13,216 nucleotides of DNA from DASXMX01 sp036794395 (GTDB taxonomy: Bacteria; Planctomycetota; Phycisphaerae; Tepidisphaerales; Tepidisphaeraceae): positions 1-13,216 of the forward strand of contig DAIRGS010000195.1 in NCBI GenBank assembly GCA_036794395.1, in the 5' to 3' direction. The notes under the pieces were generated by a model that was not told where the DNA came from, searched no databases, and saw nothing but the letters and a program-made list of their open reading frames with translations. This document shows, piece by piece, positions 11,596 to 13,216 of this stretch. The first letter of the stretch is position 1. Every line of letters begins with the position of its first letter. The translations under genes and the position numbers were made by a program.

Positions 11596-13197
11596 CTACT
11601 GCGGTTGCGTCGGCTTCTGATTTGCGGTCGTGAATTCCACGAGTTCTGTTATCATAGCCCTGCCCTCCCATCCTCCGCCAAATAGGCCATTCGGGTCCCA
11701 GGCCATCATTGAGACGGTAATCTCTAGCTGTGCACTGCCGGACGCTTGCTTCGGATAGGGATAAATCACCGGCAAGTTCTCCCCTGTGAGCGTTATATAA
11801 CTAGTTGTCATCGCGCCGTTTTGTTTCATGTATGGAGCGAGCGATCCGTCGGGGCTTCGCACGCTGACGATGTATCGGTGGTTCGGGTCAATCTGAGCGG
11901 GTCCATCGCCGGGAACTGGAGTCCAATAATTGAGCGAAATGTGGACTGTACCGTCAACGGGATTATAATGAACATTCAACTGGTTTGCGCCATTTCCCAT
12001 TGCTCCGGCAATTCGGCGAGCTGACTCAGGCGGAATGTTCCCCGCATTCTTTAGGTCTGAGAGTCGGTTCAGCACATACGCGCTAGGGCACGCCTCCACT
12101 TCATTCATTAGATCGTCCGTCGCCACGTCCCTTTCAGCCGGATCGAGATCATTCATCAAACCAACGAGTTGATCGATCCGGTCGTTCGATATCTCCCCAT
12201 CGACGTGATCATTTACGTAAAGCCCAACTTCTCCCGGGCCGTCATCCTTTGCCCAAAATGTGTTGTTGACCCCATCCCACCACCCGGCCTGCATCGGGAT
12301 GCCGTTGTTCGGTGCCATCTCAAGCACCGACATGAATCCACCGTTGTCGAAGTCCGGCAGTTGCAGATACGGGTCCACCATATGAACGCCTATTGTCGCT
12401 CCGGTCGCCCCGCCTGACAACGGGACTGCGTAAACCATGAACCCTTGGTCGGGTCGGCTGTCTGTCTCATCGAGGTAAATCGAGCTTGGGCCGGTGATTG
12501 TAAAATACGGCTGATGGCCATCCGGGGAATTAGGCAGTTGGTCGTCCGGCGTGCCGTCCAAATTCAAAATGCCGTTCGTGGGCATTTCTACATAAACGAC
12601 CGTTCCGGTAGTTGGACCATCGAGGCTTAGGTCAACCGAGCCGTCATTGCCGCCCCGATAGGCAGTAACACCGTGAGCGAACCCGGCATAAGTGCCTTGT
12701 TGGATGCTCCCGTTATTCACTTGGATGAACACGTTATCCGACGTGCTGATCTCCCAGCCTTCTTGGCCGGCATTGCTCAGCACCGTGCCGCCCAGCCAAG
12801 TGTCCTCCGTCGTGCCAGCCGGAATAAGTATGGGATCGCCTACTTGCTGCCCGTTGAATTTGACGAAGATATAGCCGTCGTCTTGAGTTCCGCTGGTCAG
12901 AGACTCGCCGGTATTTGGATCGACGTTGACAACAACCTGTGTCTCGATGCTTGCTTGAGTGTGAGTGTGGGCCGGTAGGTTGTTTTGCGAGACGCTCCAA
13001 GTATGACCCCACACGCCCGAGGGATCGGCTTGGTTGACCGTGCCGTAGTAGTCGCCGGAGTTCGGATTCGAGACGGCGAACGTCGTCGCGTCGAGAAACT
13101 GTCGAGATTCCAGCGCCTCAATCACTGGCCGGGTTGCCGCAGCGGTCGTGTTGCGCGATCGACGGCGGCGAAGAATGAGAACATGAACGACCTCCAT
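11596..13197 (-). CDS. Large secreted protein with planctomycete LEx-type N-terminal signal
   Basis: A 533-residue frame from ATG 13197. Residues 11-37 (RRRRSRNTTAAATRPVIEALESRQFLDA) are the arginine-rich, LExRxxL-type N-terminal region seen on many planctomycete exported and surface proteins (related forms read LEPRRLLSA). The body is acidic, rich in G, D, N and T and beta-strand patterned, with LPAHTHTQASIETQVVVNVD early on, DGYIFVKFNGQQVGDPILIP, a DLSLDGPTTGTVVYVEMP jelly-roll-like stretch, a helical insert (DRIDQLVGLMNDLDPAERDVATDDLMNEVEACPSAYVLNRLSDLKN) and a C-terminal SAQLEITVSMMAWDPNG segment. Cysteine is nearly absent, there is no TM helix, and there is no anchor at the C-terminus (ends QKPTQPQ). 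Function not recognised; surface or extracellular location is inferred. The start is in doubt: the only strong Shine-Dalgarno (GGAGG, 13190-13194) lies inside codons 2-3 and serves an out-of-frame ATG at 13184. Confidence 0.75.
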   Translation of the reverse strand: MEVVHVLILRRRRSRNTTAAATRPVIEALESRQFLDATTFAVSNPNSGDYYGTVNQADPSGVWGHTWSVSQNNLPAHTHTQASIETQVVVNVDPNTGESLTSGTQDDGYIFVKFNGQQVGDPILIPAGTTEDTWLGGTVLSNAGQEGWEISTSDNVFIQVNNGSIQQGTYAGFAHGVTAYRGGNDGSVDLSLDGPTTGTVVYVEMPTNGILNLDGTPDDQLPNSPDGHQPYFTITGPSSIYLDETDSRPDQGFMVYAVPLSGGATGATIGVHMVDPYLQLPDFDNGGFMSVLEMAPNNGIPMQAGWWDGVNNTFWAKDDGPGEVGLYVNDHVDGEISNDRIDQLVGLMNDLDPAERDVATDDLMNEVEACPSAYVLNRLSDLKNAGNIPPESARRIAGAMGNGANQLNVHYNPVDGTVHISLNYWTPVPGDGPAQIDPNHRYIVSVRSPDGSLAPYMKQNGAMTTSYITLTGENLPVIYPYPKQASGSAQLEITVSMMAWDPNGLFGGGWEGRAMITELVEFTTANQKPTQPQ

Positions 13198-13216
13198 CCG
13201 AAGAAGTGTTAAGCGG

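Noticed and set aside
12050..12200. Dockerin-type repeats in the large secreted protein
   Set aside because: The DLDPAERDVATDDL region is acidic and helical but lacks the two spaced calcium-loop motifs (DxNxDGxxxxxD) of dockerins.

Overview
The window looks like a chromosomal segment of a planctomycete, with a class such as Phycisphaerae as the best guess. The lineage call rests on several signs: a secreted PQQ-type propeller opening with NWPQFRGPRGDG, a membrane protein ending in a CxxC...CPECG zinc ribbon, two paralogous pseudopilin-like proteins with FTLVELLVV N-termini and an FADGHAIFW motif, a secreted protein with an ALESRQFLDA N-terminal signal, and many small dispersed palindromes. 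No plasmid, phage or transposase gene was seen. This is inference, since no database search was possible.

Layout, left to right. Positions 1-31 hold the possible 3' end of a gene, with a hairpin on its stop codon. At 245-397 there is a possible tiny membrane protein. Three minus-strand genes follow: the PQQ propeller (430-1698), the zinc-ribbon membrane protein (1923-2573) and an RMD1/DUF155-like membrane protein (2649-3815). Two related inverted-repeat elements (1824-2064 and 3855-4050) sit between or inside these genes. The second carries a run of 36 G. Plus-strand 4135-5244 encodes a secreted protein with a degenerate zincin motif. A small minus-strand gene (5249-5440) converges on it. A small, perhaps decayed, reading frame (5567-5707) runs straight into a lipoprotein of the C45/acyltransferase Ntn-hydrolase family (5717-6841).

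Next comes a minus-strand block that may be one transcription unit: two tandem pseudopilins (9396-8422, 8390-7536) followed by a TPR protein (7414-6869). Upstream of it, also on the minus strand, is the RNase P RNA gene (about 10216-9630), with a promoter and a strong intrinsic terminator. Its P12 helix has grown to about 207 nt by accumulating heptamer-like repeats. A cyclic-nucleotide-binding/DUF1003 membrane protein (10281-11096) is divergent from it. The right end holds a two-gene minus-strand unit: a large secreted protein (13197-11596) and a small secreted protein (11581-11222). A hairpin terminator separates this unit from the cNMP gene.

The genes do not form one recognisable pathway. 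Most products are predicted to be envelope or secreted proteins. The most unusual content is in the non-coding DNA: the repeat-expanded RNase P RNA, and the paired hairpin/G-quadruplex elements, one of which supplies the C-terminal tail of a protein while the other has an expanded G tract.
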